Shown: positions 10,225 to 18,285 of the stretch, in pieces
Layout of the letters: every line of letters begins with the position of its first letter
Position numbering within the stretch: position 1 is the first letter of the stretch
NCBI RefSeq assembly: GCF_026183695.1
Contig: NZ_JAPFRD010000005.1
Span: forward strand, 210,042-274,041
Direction: 5' to 3'
Source of the DNA: Alteromonas aquimaris
GTDB taxonomy: Bacteria; Pseudomonadota; Gammaproteobacteria; Enterobacterales; Alteromonadaceae
Length of the DNA: 64,000 nucleotides
Notes under the pieces: model-generated
The model's database searches: none
The model's input: only the letters and a program-made list of their open reading frames with translations
Told to the model about the DNA's origin: nothing
Made by a program: the position numbers and the translations under genes

Positions 10225-11325
10225 TTATTCGGCAGCCTCTTGAGCAGTATCCAGCAAATTATATTTTTTCAAATATCCTCTTAATTGATGATAGGTTAGG
10301 CTAAGTTTCTCGGCAGTCCGCTTTTGATTAAATTGACTATCTGCCAATGCTTGCTTGATCATATCAATTTCAAATTGCTGGGAGCGTTCCTTTAAATCTA
10401 TAGGGTAGTCTATTCTTTCCGACTTTCGCTGCTCTACCTGATTAATACTATTGTCTGTAGGCTGTATCTCGATATCACTTTCCGCCGCATTACCACTAAC
10501 CGGCGCACTGCGATCTAACGTTTTGATGCGCGAGGTTGGTCGAAAGACAGATTCAAATGGGTCCAACACAATTTGATGAACGGGCAGGTGAGGGTTGTTA
10601 CAGCGGTAAACGGCCCTTTCTACCACGTTCTTCAACTCCCGTATGTTTCCAGGCCAATGATAATTGAGTAGCGTCTGTTTAGCTTTCTCGGTAAACCCGC
10701 TAAACAATTCCATTTCTAACTCCCGTGCCATGTTAATCGCAAAGGTTTCTGCCAGTAACATGATGTCCTCACGTCGTTCGCGCAAGGGGGGGATGGTAAT
10801 AACGTCAAAGGCTAAGCGATCCAGTAAATCGGCACGAAATTCTCCCGCATCGGCTAAGGCCGGAAGATCTTCATTTGTCGCGGCGATTAGTCTCACATCG
10901 GTTTTTAGTGTTTTGGAACCCCCAACCCGTTCGAACTCTCCATACTCAATAACGCGTAGTAATTTTTCCTGAACCAAGCCAGACGTGTTTGCAAGCTCAT
11001 CCAAAAATAACGTGCCATTATGTGCGACCTCGAAGCGCCCTTCCCGACGTTTAGCTGCGCCAGTAAACGCACCAGCTTCATAGCCAAACAATTCACTTTC
11101 CAGTAAGTTCTCATTCAAGGCTGCGCAGTTAAGTTTAATGTAGTTTTGGTCCCATCGTTGCGACAAGTAATGCAAGCGGGCAGCGATTAATTCCTTCCCC
11201 GTTCCGCGCTCGCCTATGATCAATACTGGTTTATTTAGAGGTGCAATCTGAGATATTTGCTCTAATACTTCTAAAAAACTGTTCGCTTGGCCTAGCAGAT
11301 TATCTTGTTGACGATAGCGGCTCAT
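10225..11325 (-). CDS. pspF: Psp operon transcriptional activator PspF
   Basis: Sigma-54 enhancer-binding protein that turns on pspABC during inner-membrane stress and is held inactive by PspA. The 366-residue protein has no N-terminal receiver domain, as expected. It starts directly with the AAA+ domain: Walker A GERGTGKE, the sigma-54 contact motif GAFTGA, Walker B GTLFLDELA and the arginine region FRADLLDRL. A Fis-type helix-turn-helix lies at the C-terminus (about 330-360). A linker of about 75 residues between the two is longer than I expect. The frame opens at a TTG (11337), but the ATG at 11325 follows a clear AGGAAG site. Divergent from pspA. Confidence 0.92.
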   Translation of the reverse strand: MSRYRQQDNLLGQANSFLEVLEQISQIAPLNKPVLIIGERGTGKELIAARLHYLSQRWDQNYIKLNCAALNENLLESELFGYEAGAFTGAAKRREGRFEVAHNGTLFLDELANTSGLVQEKLLRVIEYGEFERVGGSKTLKTDVRLIAATNEDLPALADAGEFRADLLDRLAFDVITIPPLRERREDIMLLAETFAINMARELEMELFSGFTEKAKQTLLNYHWPGNIRELKNVVERAVYRCNNPHLPVHQIVLDPFESVFRPTSRIKTLDRSAPVSGNAAESDIEIQPTDNSINQVEQRKSERIDYPIDLKERSQQFEIDMIKQALADSQFNQKRTAEKLSLTYHQLRGYLKKYNLLDTAQEAAE

Positions 11326-11450
11326 TAACTTCCTCAATTGTTAGCGAAATCGACCAATTAGTAGTGTACTTTAAAATCAGTTCTATAACGAATATTATTT
11401 TCTTATTATAAAACCTAATTATTCCAATGGCTTAACTGGATATCAATTAT

Positions 11451-11466
11451 TGGCAAGCATATTGAA
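11451..11466 (+). promoter_or_regulatory. Sigma-54 promoter of pspABC
   Basis: The 16 bases read TGGCAAGCATATTGAA, matching TGGCAC-N5-TTGCW with the GG and the -12 element 10 bases apart. The -12 dinucleotide is GA rather than GC, so the site is good but not perfect. It would start transcription near 11478, about 58 bases before the pspA ATG. The location next to pspF is what the known Psp circuit predicts. Confidence 0.65.
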
Positions 11467-11535
11467 TACATCTACAGCAAAGGTAAAAACAGATGCGGTA
11501 ACGCATTCCATTGGTACGAGATTGAGGTAATTATT

Positions 11536-12225
11536 ATGGGTATCTTCTCGCGTTTCACTGATATAGTGAATTCAAATATTAACGCTTTGCTGGATAAAGC
11601 TGAAGATCCAGAAAAAATGGTTCGTCTCATTATTCAAGAGATGGAAGATACGTTAGTAGAGGTACGTTCAACTTCTGCTAAAACGTTAGCCAGTAAAAAG
11701 GAAATCGCCGCGCAAATTGCCAAGTACCAATCCGAATCACAAGATTGGGGCGCGAAGGCAGAATTGGCATTAAGCAAAGATCGTGAAGATCTGGCCCGCG
11801 CGGCCTTGCAAGAAAAGAAAAAATGCAGCGAAGCATCAGCGACGCTGGAAAAAGAGTTAAGTATTGTTGATGAACAAATCAATAAGCTACAAGATGAAAT
11901 TGGTCAGCTGCAAGACAAGCTGGCGGATGCTAAAGCTCGCCAGAAAACCATTATCATGCGTCAGAAAACGGCCAATTCCCGCCTGGACGTGAAAAGGACG
12001 CTGGACAGTAATAAAGTTGATGCGGCAATGGGACGCTTTGAGCAGTATGAACGTAAAATAGATGATCTGGAGTCTCAAGTTGAAGCTTATGATCTGGGTA
12101 AGAAAACGCTTCAGGACGAGTTTGCCGAATTGGCATCAGATGAAAAGATTGATGAAGAGTTAGCCGCCTTAAAAGCGAAAGTGCAAAAGTCTTCAAAACC
12201 GGCGAAAACGTCGAAAAGCAAGTAA
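11536..12225 (+). CDS. pspA: Phage shock protein A (membrane-stress effector)
   Basis: PspA is an ESCRT-III/Vipp1-family protein that binds PspF in unstressed cells and, under stress, assembles on the inner membrane to limit proton leakage. The 229-residue protein begins with the amphipathic MGIFSRFTDIVNSNINALLDKAEDPEKM segment of the family and is helical, charged coiled coil almost throughout (about 25-215). The tail is rich in Lys, Ser and Ala. First gene of pspABC, behind the sigma-54-type site. Confidence 0.95.
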   Translation: MGIFSRFTDIVNSNINALLDKAEDPEKMVRLIIQEMEDTLVEVRSTSAKTLASKKEIAAQIAKYQSESQDWGAKAELALSKDREDLARAALQEKKKCSEASATLEKELSIVDEQINKLQDEIGQLQDKLADAKARQKTIIMRQKTANSRLDVKRTLDSNKVDAAMGRFEQYERKIDDLESQVEAYDLGKKTLQDEFAELASDEKIDEELAALKAKVQKSSKPAKTSKSK

Positions 12226-12236
12226 TATATATAAGT

Positions 12237-12257
12237 GTGCTTCGCGTTGCGAAGCAC
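12237..12257 (+). other. Intercistronic hairpin between pspA and pspB
   Basis: A perfect 9-bp stem (12237-12245 with 12249-12257) with a GTT loop and no T tract. It could protect the 3' end of the pspA message or partly attenuate read-through, so that PspA is made in excess over PspB and PspC. This role is inferred from position. Confidence 0.5.
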
Positions 12258-12289
12258 GTATAAAAGTAGATTCACAGAGGGGGTGATGT

Positions 12290-12529
12290 ATGGAAGAGGG
12301 AGTAATTGCGCTAATAATTGCGCCGTTGGTAATTTTCATGATTTTCGTGGCGCCAATTTGGCTTATTCTGCACTATCGAAGCAAAAAACAGGTAAACCAA
12401 GGCTTAAGTGCAGAAGAGTATGCAACCTTGCAGGAGCTGGCCGAATCTGCTGAAAAGATGTCTGAGCGCATCCAGACACTTGAAGCAATATTGGACACTG
12501 AGGCTCCCCAGTGGAGGAACAGAGCATGA
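12290..12529 (+). CDS. pspB: Phage shock protein B
   Basis: Small inner-membrane protein (79 residues) that with PspC senses envelope stress and releases PspA from PspF. One membrane helix (about 5-25) is followed by the YRSKKQ basic stretch and a C-terminal coiled coil (about 40-75), the standard PspB plan. The ATG follows a GAGGGGGTG ribosome binding site. The last codons overlap the pspC start. Confidence 0.92.
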   Translation: MEEGVIALIIAPLVIFMIFVAPIWLILHYRSKKQVNQGLSAEEYATLQELAESAEKMSERIQTLEAILDTEAPQWRNRA

Positions 12530-12966
12530 GTGAACGCAAGCAACTGTATCGCGATACCGAGCATGCAAGGATAGCGGGAGTCTGCGCCGGAATCGCAAAC
12601 TACTTCGGCATTGAAAGATGGTTGGTAAGAATTCTCTTTGTCACAAGCTTTTTCTTACTTGCAGGCCCCTTTATGTTCGTTGCTTATATTGCTGGTTGGT
12701 TTATTTTGGACAAGAAACCGAATAGCTCAGCCACTGCTCCAATTGACAATATTTTTCAACATGGGGGTAAAGGTTGGCGTAACAAAGTAACGGATGTGGA
12801 TAAAGTTTCGGTGAAAACCAAAGTTTGGCAAGCGGGTGAACCTCCGAAACAAGCGTTCTACGATATTACTAAACGGTTCGCTGAATCTGAGGCGAGACTA
12901 AGACGCATGGAGAAATACGTCACTTCAAAAGAGTTTCAATTGAATAGAGAAATCAGCAGACTCTAA
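12526..12966 (+). CDS. pspC: Phage shock protein C
   Basis: Membrane partner of PspB in stress sensing; 146 residues. The PspC domain occupies about 1-65: LYRDTEHARIAGVCAGIANYFG, then a membrane segment made of the LVRILFVTSFFLL and FVAYIAGWFIL stretches. A cytoplasmic tail ending in a short coiled coil follows. The frame is also open from a GTG at 12511, but the ATG at 12526 sits behind GGAGGAAC and overlaps the pspB stop as ATGA, so translational coupling is likely. The operon ends here; no pspD or pspE follows. Confidence 0.93.
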   Translation: MSERKQLYRDTEHARIAGVCAGIANYFGIERWLVRILFVTSFFLLAGPFMFVAYIAGWFILDKKPNSSATAPIDNIFQHGGKGWRNKVTDVDKVSVKTKVWQAGEPPKQAFYDITKRFAESEARLRRMEKYVTSKEFQLNREISRL

Positions 12967-12986
12967 AAGGTTTTCCATTTTATTTT

Positions 12987-13010
12987 AAAAAGCAGCATTC
13001 GCTGCTTTTT
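12987..13010 (+). terminator. Rho-independent terminator of pspABC
   Basis: A 10-bp stem (12987-12996 with 13001-13010) with an ATTC loop; five A on the left pair with five T on the right. It starts 20 bases after the pspC stop. Confidence 0.85.
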
Positions 13011-13040
13011 ATCGTTTAAATGCAGCGGGCTACATGCTTA

Positions 13041-13058
13041 TGTAAATTTACTGTTACA
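13041..13058 (+). promoter_or_regulatory. TyrR box upstream of phhA
   Basis: The 18 bases read TGTAAATTTACTGTTACA, matching TGTAAA-N6-TTTACA with one mismatch. It lies about 95 bases before the phhA start. TyrR-type regulators (PhhR in Pseudomonas) are known activators of phenylalanine hydroxylase genes, so this is probably the activation site. Confidence 0.75.
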
Positions 13059-13153
13059 GATTCGCTGTTACCATTCTACCCTCAGCCTCTTCAGGACGAC
13101 CTAAATTTGATTAGACTAGCGTACAAATTTAAGAAAGCTTATGCGGAAATTTT

Positions 13154-13951
13154 ATGAAAGGCACAACGTACAAATCGAAACCTTCAGATGAGAATGGTTT
13201 TATTGCCTGGAGTGACGAAGAAAACCAAATCTGGTCAGAACTGTATCATCGACAAATGGAAATTATTCAGGGCCGAGCCTGCCAGCAATATTTGGATGGT
13301 CTGAAGTTAATTGGATTAACCGAAAAGTCTATTCCACAGCTACCAGAAATTAACAAGGTGTTACTGGCAACGACCGGTTGGAAAACGGCTGAAGTCCCAG
13401 CGCTTATTAATTTTACCGAGTTTTTCCGTCTGCTTGCGAATAAAGAATTTCCTGTGGCAACATTTATTCGCACGCGTGAAGAGTTTGACTATTTGCAGGA
13501 GCCAGATATTTTTCATGAAATATTTGGTCATTGCCCCTTATTGACGAACCCGGCGTTTGCTCACTTTACACATATTTACGGCAAACTTGGCCTAGCTGCC
13601 AGTAAAGAGGATCGTGTATATCTGGCACGCCTTTACTGGTTTACGGTTGAGTTTGGCCTGGTTAATACAGAAGAAGGGCTGCGTATCTACGGAGGAGGAA
13701 TTCTTTCTTCGCCTGGTGAAACCATTTATGCCCTTGAGAGCGATAAACCTGTGCGTAAGCCATTAGATCCCGTTGACGCATTACGTACACCGTATCGCAT
13801 CGATATCATGCAGCCGCTGTACTATATTTTGGACAAATTTGATGACCTGTTCGCTATCTCAGAAATGGATATCATGGCATTAGTTGAAGTTGCCAAAACG
13901 AAAGGGTTATTTGAACCATTATTCCCTCCTAAAGAGAAAAAAGCCGGTTAA
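13154..13951 (+). CDS. phhA: Phenylalanine-4-hydroxylase
   Basis: Pterin- and iron-dependent hydroxylase that converts phenylalanine to tyrosine, the first step of phenylalanine catabolism. The 265-residue protein is the single-domain bacterial form without a regulatory ACT domain. Iron ligands are visible: His121 and His126 in FHEIFGHCP, and Glu166 in YWFTVEFGL. The pterin-recycling partner phhB (carbinolamine dehydratase), often next to phhA, is not here. A TyrR box lies upstream and tyrR follows 134 bases downstream. Confidence 0.96.
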   Translation: MKGTTYKSKPSDENGFIAWSDEENQIWSELYHRQMEIIQGRACQQYLDGLKLIGLTEKSIPQLPEINKVLLATTGWKTAEVPALINFTEFFRLLANKEFPVATFIRTREEFDYLQEPDIFHEIFGHCPLLTNPAFAHFTHIYGKLGLAASKEDRVYLARLYWFTVEFGLVNTEEGLRIYGGGILSSPGETIYALESDKPVRKPLDPVDALRTPYRIDIMQPLYYILDKFDDLFAISEMDIMALVEVAKTKGLFEPLFPPKEKKAG

Positions 13952-14033
13952 ACTGTCGGGCGGGAGCTCAGCTTCCGCTTCACTTTCCGCTACGCTTGAT
14001 ACCTCCTTTTTAACAAAACTTTTTATGTTCATG

Positions 14034-14048
14034 ATCACAAATTGTGAT
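14034..14048. promoter_or_regulatory. Palindromic operator candidate upstream of tyrR
   Basis: A perfect 15-base palindrome, ATCACAA-A-TTGTGAT, sits 4 bases before the TyrR box of tyrR. It is not a CRP site, because the half-sites face the opposite way to TGTGA-N6-TCACA. A second regulator may act here; none can be named. Confidence 0.4.
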
Positions 14049-14052
14049 ATTC

Positions 14053-14070
14053 TGTAAAACTTAGTTTACA
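14053..14070 (+). promoter_or_regulatory. TyrR box of tyrR (autoregulation)
   Basis: A perfect TGTAAA-N6-TTTACA match ends 15 bases before the tyrR ATG. In this position a bound dimer would block transcription, so TyrR probably represses itself, as known in E. coli. Confidence 0.85.
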
Positions 14071-14085
14071 TAAAGCAAGTTTGGT

Positions 14086-15642
14086 ATGCGTTTAGAAATC
14101 TCCTGTCAGGATCGCCTTGGGATTACCCAGGATGTACTCGACATTCTTGTCACCCACGAAATTGATTTACGCGGCATCGAAATAGAGCAAAGCGGTAAAA
14201 TCTTCCTAAACTTTCCGAATATTGAATTCGCCGATTTTCAGCATTTAATGCCGCAGATCAGGCGAATAGATGGTATTGATGACGTAAAAACCACGCCTTT
14301 TATGCCTGGCGAACGAGAAAAAAATCAGTTGTCTGCGGTGCTGCGAACGTTACCTGATCCGGTGTTTTCTATCGACACGCGCGGTCAAGTCGTCATGTGC
14401 AATGAGGCAGTATTATCAGATCTGAATCTGAGTGCCGCCCAAATAAAGGGCACAGAAATCGGCGAGTTGGTGAAAGGGTTTAATTTCATACGTTGGATGG
14501 AAGGAAAAGAAACTAAACACCAATCAGCTAAAGTTAAATTTGTGCAAGAAGATTTTCTGGCAGATATCCTCCCTATCACCGTACCTGACGATGAAAACAC
14601 GCCGATTCTCGCCGGCGCGGTTGTGATGCTGAAATCAGAAATTCGCTTGGGCCAGCAATTTACTGCGTTTCATCAAATTGAAACGGACAGTTTTGACCAT
14701 TTTGTAACCGACTCAGCGGCAATGCGAAAAGCCGTAAACGAGGCCAAGCAAATTGCTGACTTAGATGCCCCCATTCTGATATTTGGAGAAACGGGAACAG
14801 GCAAAGAGATGATTGCTAAAGCCTGCCATCAAGCCAGCCGTCGAAGTGAAGGGGAGTTTTTAGCGCTAAGTTGTGCGTCACTACCCGACGACGTTGCGGA
14901 AACCGAATTGTTTGGCTGTGCGCCTGGTGCCTATAATCAGCCTAATGGGAAAGTAGGCTTACTCGAACAGGCAAGAGGTGGAACACTGTTGCTGGATGAA
15001 ATTGCTGATATGTCGCAGCAACTCCAGGGAAAATTGTTACGCGTTTTAGAAAACGCCGAGTTTAGGCGGGTGGGGGATGATAAGCCTGTTACCGCAGATG
15101 TAAGAATAATTTGTACCACTTGCCAGGATTTAGGAGCGTTGGTAGAAGAAGGGCGCTTCAGAAAAGAGCTTTATTATCGTCTGAATGTACTTAGTTTAGT
15201 CATGCCGTCTTTAAAAGAACGTCGCGCGGATATTATCCCCCTAGCCGAACTGTTTATCATGCAGCATAGTGGCAAGTTAGGTAGACGTCCTGCCAAATTG
15301 TCTAAGAGTTGTGCAGATTTTCTACAACAATATCCATGGCCTGGCAATGTCCGTCAGATGCAAAATGCATTATATAGGGCCTTGTCACTATTGGATGGAA
15401 ATGAAATCAGTAAGGAAGATGTGCAAGTACCGAACTGTGCACCCACGGCGACCTATATCGATGAAAACTTTGAGGGTACGTTGGATGAAGAAGTTAAGAA
15501 ATTCGAAAAGGATTTATTGAAACGCCTTTATCCCTCGTATCCTAGCACGCGTCAGCTGGCGAAAAAATTAGGGCTGAGTCACACCGCGATAGCGAATAAG
15601 TTACGCGAATACGGCATAAATAAAGGGACTGTAAAAGTTTAA
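14086..15642 (+). CDS. tyrR: Aromatic amino acid regulator TyrR
   Basis: Transcription factor that senses aromatic amino acids. The 518 residues show the TyrR order: N-terminal ACT domain (about 1-75), PAS domain (80-170), AAA+ domain (205-430) with Walker A GETGTGKE and Walker B GGTLLLDEIAD, and a C-terminal Fis-type helix-turn-helix (about 484-512; STRQLAKKLGLSHTAIANKL). The sigma-54 contact loop GAFTGA is replaced by GAYNQP, so it works on sigma-70 promoters like E. coli TyrR, unlike Pseudomonas PhhR. Placed between phhA and the later tyrosine-breakdown genes, it probably controls this whole block. Confidence 0.94.
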   Translation: MRLEISCQDRLGITQDVLDILVTHEIDLRGIEIEQSGKIFLNFPNIEFADFQHLMPQIRRIDGIDDVKTTPFMPGEREKNQLSAVLRTLPDPVFSIDTRGQVVMCNEAVLSDLNLSAAQIKGTEIGELVKGFNFIRWMEGKETKHQSAKVKFVQEDFLADILPITVPDDENTPILAGAVVMLKSEIRLGQQFTAFHQIETDSFDHFVTDSAAMRKAVNEAKQIADLDAPILIFGETGTGKEMIAKACHQASRRSEGEFLALSCASLPDDVAETELFGCAPGAYNQPNGKVGLLEQARGGTLLLDEIADMSQQLQGKLLRVLENAEFRRVGDDKPVTADVRIICTTCQDLGALVEEGRFRKELYYRLNVLSLVMPSLKERRADIIPLAELFIMQHSGKLGRRPAKLSKSCADFLQQYPWPGNVRQMQNALYRALSLLDGNEISKEDVQVPNCAPTATYIDENFEGTLDEEVKKFEKDLLKRLYPSYPSTRQLAKKLGLSHTAIANKLREYGINKGTVKV

Positions 15643-15696
15643 TTACGATACGTTGAAAATAATTTACGTTTTCACTCACTTCCACCCGTTGTAATG

Positions 15697-15730
15697 TACC
15701 AGTTTCATCCCTACAACAATGAAACTGGTA
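15697..15730 (+). terminator. Strong hairpin after tyrR, probable terminator
   Basis: A perfect 12-bp stem (15697-15708 with 15719-15730) with a 10-base loop, followed by TTATTATG. The T tract is broken, so termination may be partial. It could also act in the leader of the next gene. Confidence 0.55.
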
Positions 15731-15914
15731 TTATTATGTTCTACCATATGCAACACATTGTTTATGAATGTTTTCAGTCGTCACCATGTAAGTCATATGT
15801 AATCTGACAGATTGGGAACGCCAACTAGCTTCCTATGTTTTAAGAAACAATTATTTGTTTGCTCCATTTACTGGAAGGAAGCCACCGCCGATTAGCAAAG
15901 GGGAAAAAATAACT

Positions 15915-16925
15915 ATGAAACTGGCAACATATAAAAACGATACGCGCGACGGCACCTTGATGTTAGTAAGTCGTGATTTGAAACAGACTTGCTCTGCCAG
16001 CGATATTGCGGCGACAATGCAGGATGCACTGGATAACTGGGGTGCAGTAGAGGAAAAATTGCAAGCACGTTATGAGCAATTGAATAGTGGCAAAGTGGAA
16101 AGTGAAGCCTTCGAGCAAAGTAAATGTGAATCGCCGCTGCCTCGTGCTTATCAGTGGGCTGATGGTAGTGCGTACGTTAACCATGTTGAGCTAGTTAGAA
16201 AAGCGCGTGGCGCCACCATGCCTGAAAGTTTTTGGACAGATCCACTGATGTACCAGGGCGGTTCAGACGATTTTATTGGCCCTCGCGATGATGTTATTTT
16301 ACCCAGCGATGAATGGGGTATTGATTTTGAGGGCGAAATTGCAGTTGTAACGGATGATGTCCCGATGGCCTGCTCACCAGAAACCGCGGCTAGCAAAATT
16401 CGTCTGTTGATGCTGGTTAATGACGTTTCCCTGCGTGGGCTGATCCCCGGTGAGTTAGCAAAAGGGTTTGGATTCTTTCAATCTAAACCCGCCTCCGCAT
16501 TTTCGCCTGTAGCGGTTACACCTGATGAACTGGGCGACAAATGGAAAGAAAATAAAGTTCACTTACCCTTGCTTTCTACTTACAACGGCGAATTGTTTGG
16601 CAAGCCAGAAGCTGGCGAAGATATGACATTTGATTTTGGACAGCTAATTGCCCATGCCGCCAAATCGAGAAACTTAGGCGCGGGCACCATCATTGGTTCC
16701 GGCACTGTTTCAAATAAACAAGGAACTGAGCATGGTTCTGCTATTAGTGAAGGTGGAGTAGGTTACTCTTGTATTGCTGAAGTACGAATGATTGAAACCA
16801 TACGTGATGGTAAACCTTCAACTGCGTTTATGCGGTTTGGTGACACTATTCATATGGAAATGCGTGATTCAGATGGGCATAGTATTTTTGGCGAAATTAG
16901 CCAAACTATTAAGAAGCTAAATTAA
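15915..16925 (+). CDS. Fumarylacetoacetate hydrolase family protein
   Basis: Probably cleaves fumarylacetoacetate to fumarate and acetoacetate, the last step of tyrosine breakdown. The 336-residue protein starts MKLATYKNDTRDG, typical of the bacterial family; this ATG at 15915 follows GGGGAAAA, although the frame is open from a TTG at 15855. Metal-binding acidic residues are seen around DFEGEIAVV and in VNDVSLR, and the GSGTVSNKQGTEHGSA loop is characteristic. Bacterial members of this family vary in substrate, so the assignment leans on maiA lying 15 bases downstream. Confidence 0.85.
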   Translation: MKLATYKNDTRDGTLMLVSRDLKQTCSASDIAATMQDALDNWGAVEEKLQARYEQLNSGKVESEAFEQSKCESPLPRAYQWADGSAYVNHVELVRKARGATMPESFWTDPLMYQGGSDDFIGPRDDVILPSDEWGIDFEGEIAVVTDDVPMACSPETAASKIRLLMLVNDVSLRGLIPGELAKGFGFFQSKPASAFSPVAVTPDELGDKWKENKVHLPLLSTYNGELFGKPEAGEDMTFDFGQLIAHAAKSRNLGAGTIIGSGTVSNKQGTEHGSAISEGGVGYSCIAEVRMIETIRDGKPSTAFMRFGDTIHMEMRDSDGHSIFGEISQTIKKLN

Positions 16926-16940
16926 TTCAGGCGGTATTGT

Positions 16941-17594
16941 ATGGCTTTGAAACTATATGGTTACTGGCGATCGTCGGCTACTTATCGAGTCCGTATCGCG
17001 CTGAACTTAAAGGGGCTGGAATATGAATATATTCCAGTGCATCTGGTAAAAGACGGTGGCGAGCAAAACAAGGATGAGTATGTCCGGCTAAATCCATCTC
17101 AATTGGTTCCCACATTGGTTGACGATGAGGAAGATATCATTCTTAGTCAGTCAATGAGTATGATTGAATATCTGGATGAAAAATATCCTGACAGGACCCC
17201 TTTATTGCCCGCCCATGCCTTGGAACGTGCGCGCGTCAGAGCATTAGCTATGGATGTGGCATGCGATGTCCAGCCTATCGCAAATCTACGTGTACTTAAT
17301 GCCCTAAAGTCACAGTTTGATGCCTCTCAGGAACAAGTGGTCGCGTGGGCTGCCGAGTGGACCAGACGCGGCTTTACTACTATCGAGAAACGTTTACAAA
17401 CACAGGCAGGGAAGTATTGCTTTGGTTTTGATGTCACACTAGCCGATGTGTGTCTCATACCGCAAATTTATAATGCCAAACGCTTTGGGGTGGAATTAAC
17501 GGATTTTCCATTGATTAAGAAAATCGGCGAAAACTGCGAAGAGTTAGCTGCGTTTCAGCGAGCCAGGCCGGAAAACCAGCCTGATGCACAATAA
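16941..17594 (+). CDS. maiA: Maleylacetoacetate isomerase (zeta-class GST)
   Basis: Glutathione-dependent isomerase that turns maleylacetoacetate into fumarylacetoacetate. The 217-residue protein has the GST thioredoxin-like domain (1-80) with the zeta-class active-site stretch YWRSSATYRVRIALN and the SQSMSMIEYLDE glutathione loop, then the helical domain with the FGFDVTLADVCLIPQ motif. Co-transcribed with the preceding hydrolase gene. The enzymes that make its substrate (hpd, hmgA) are not in this window. Confidence 0.92.
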   Translation: MALKLYGYWRSSATYRVRIALNLKGLEYEYIPVHLVKDGGEQNKDEYVRLNPSQLVPTLVDDEEDIILSQSMSMIEYLDEKYPDRTPLLPAHALERARVRALAMDVACDVQPIANLRVLNALKSQFDASQEQVVAWAAEWTRRGFTTIEKRLQTQAGKYCFGFDVTLADVCLIPQIYNAKRFGVELTDFPLIKKIGENCEELAAFQRARPENQPDAQ

Positions 17595-17595
17595 G

Positions 17596-17627
17596 AAAAA
17601 CGCCAAATATTTATTTGGCGTTTTTTT
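17596..17627. terminator. Bidirectional terminator between maiA and lrp-like gene
   Basis: A stem CGCCAAA (17601-17607) pairs with TTTGGCG (17614-17620), flanked by five A on the left and seven T on the right. It can serve both convergent genes, whose stop codons abut it. Confidence 0.85.
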
Positions 17628-18095
17628 CTACTGACTTTTTATAGGCAGTTCTGTGGTATTTTTCACCTGCTTTAAAGCAAAGGTCGAACTTAAATGGTCC
17701 ACTAATGGTAAATGCGTAAGTTTTGATTTAAGCAGGTGTTCGTACTCTTCAATACTTTCCACTACCACCTTCAGTAAATAATCTTTTTCCCCGCTGGTGG
17801 TATGACATTCTACGATTTCATCAATCGATTCAACCGCTTTTTCAAAGTCGGTTAATGAGTCACCATCGTGATTTTTTAAAGTAATAAAAATAAACACCGA
17901 TACACCCAGGTTTAGTTTCTTGGCGTTTAATAATGTCACTTTGCCCAGGATGATACCTTCTGCTTCCATACGCTTTACTCGCCTCCAGCAGGGAGTGTGA
18001 GATAAGCCTACCTTTTGGCTTAAATCAGCCATGGAAACGGTAGCATCTTGTTGGAGAACGCGAAGGATTTCGCGATCAAATTTGTCTAGTTTCAT
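17628..18095 (-). CDS. Lrp/AsnC family transcriptional regulator
   Basis: Small regulator that senses amino acids; 155 residues from the ATG at 18095, the start typical of the family (MKLDKFDREILRVLQ). The frame stays open to 18128. An N-terminal winged helix-turn-helix (about 5-60, with LSQKVGLSHTPCWRRVKRME) is followed by a RAM effector domain (65-150). It is divergent from the leucine-dehydrogenase family gene, 190 bases away, and close to maiA, so it may control amino acid catabolism. It is probably not the global Lrp: it resembles the local BkdR type seen beside branched-chain or aromatic amino acid genes. That is inference. Confidence 0.88.
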   Translation of the reverse strand: MKLDKFDREILRVLQQDATVSMADLSQKVGLSHTPCWRRVKRMEAEGIILGKVTLLNAKKLNLGVSVFIFITLKNHDGDSLTDFEKAVESIDEIVECHTTSGEKDYLLKVVVESIEEYEHLLKSKLTHLPLVDHLSSTFALKQVKNTTELPIKSQ

Positions 18096-18285
18096 GTAGG
18101 GTGGATCCGCCGCATCTATAATAAACACTATTGATTATTAATTTTTTATAGGATAACTATCCCGATAAGAAATTGAAGTTAAACTTTGTATTGCGGGATG
18201 TTAATTTTCTTCACGACGATTAGCAAGGCATGTCCTCTATTATTTTTAGTAGAATTGAGCCACCTTACTTTAACACGAATTTGTT

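Noticed and set aside
14034..14048. CRP binding site upstream of tyrR
   Set aside because: Half-sites are oriented opposite to TGTGA-N6-TCACA.
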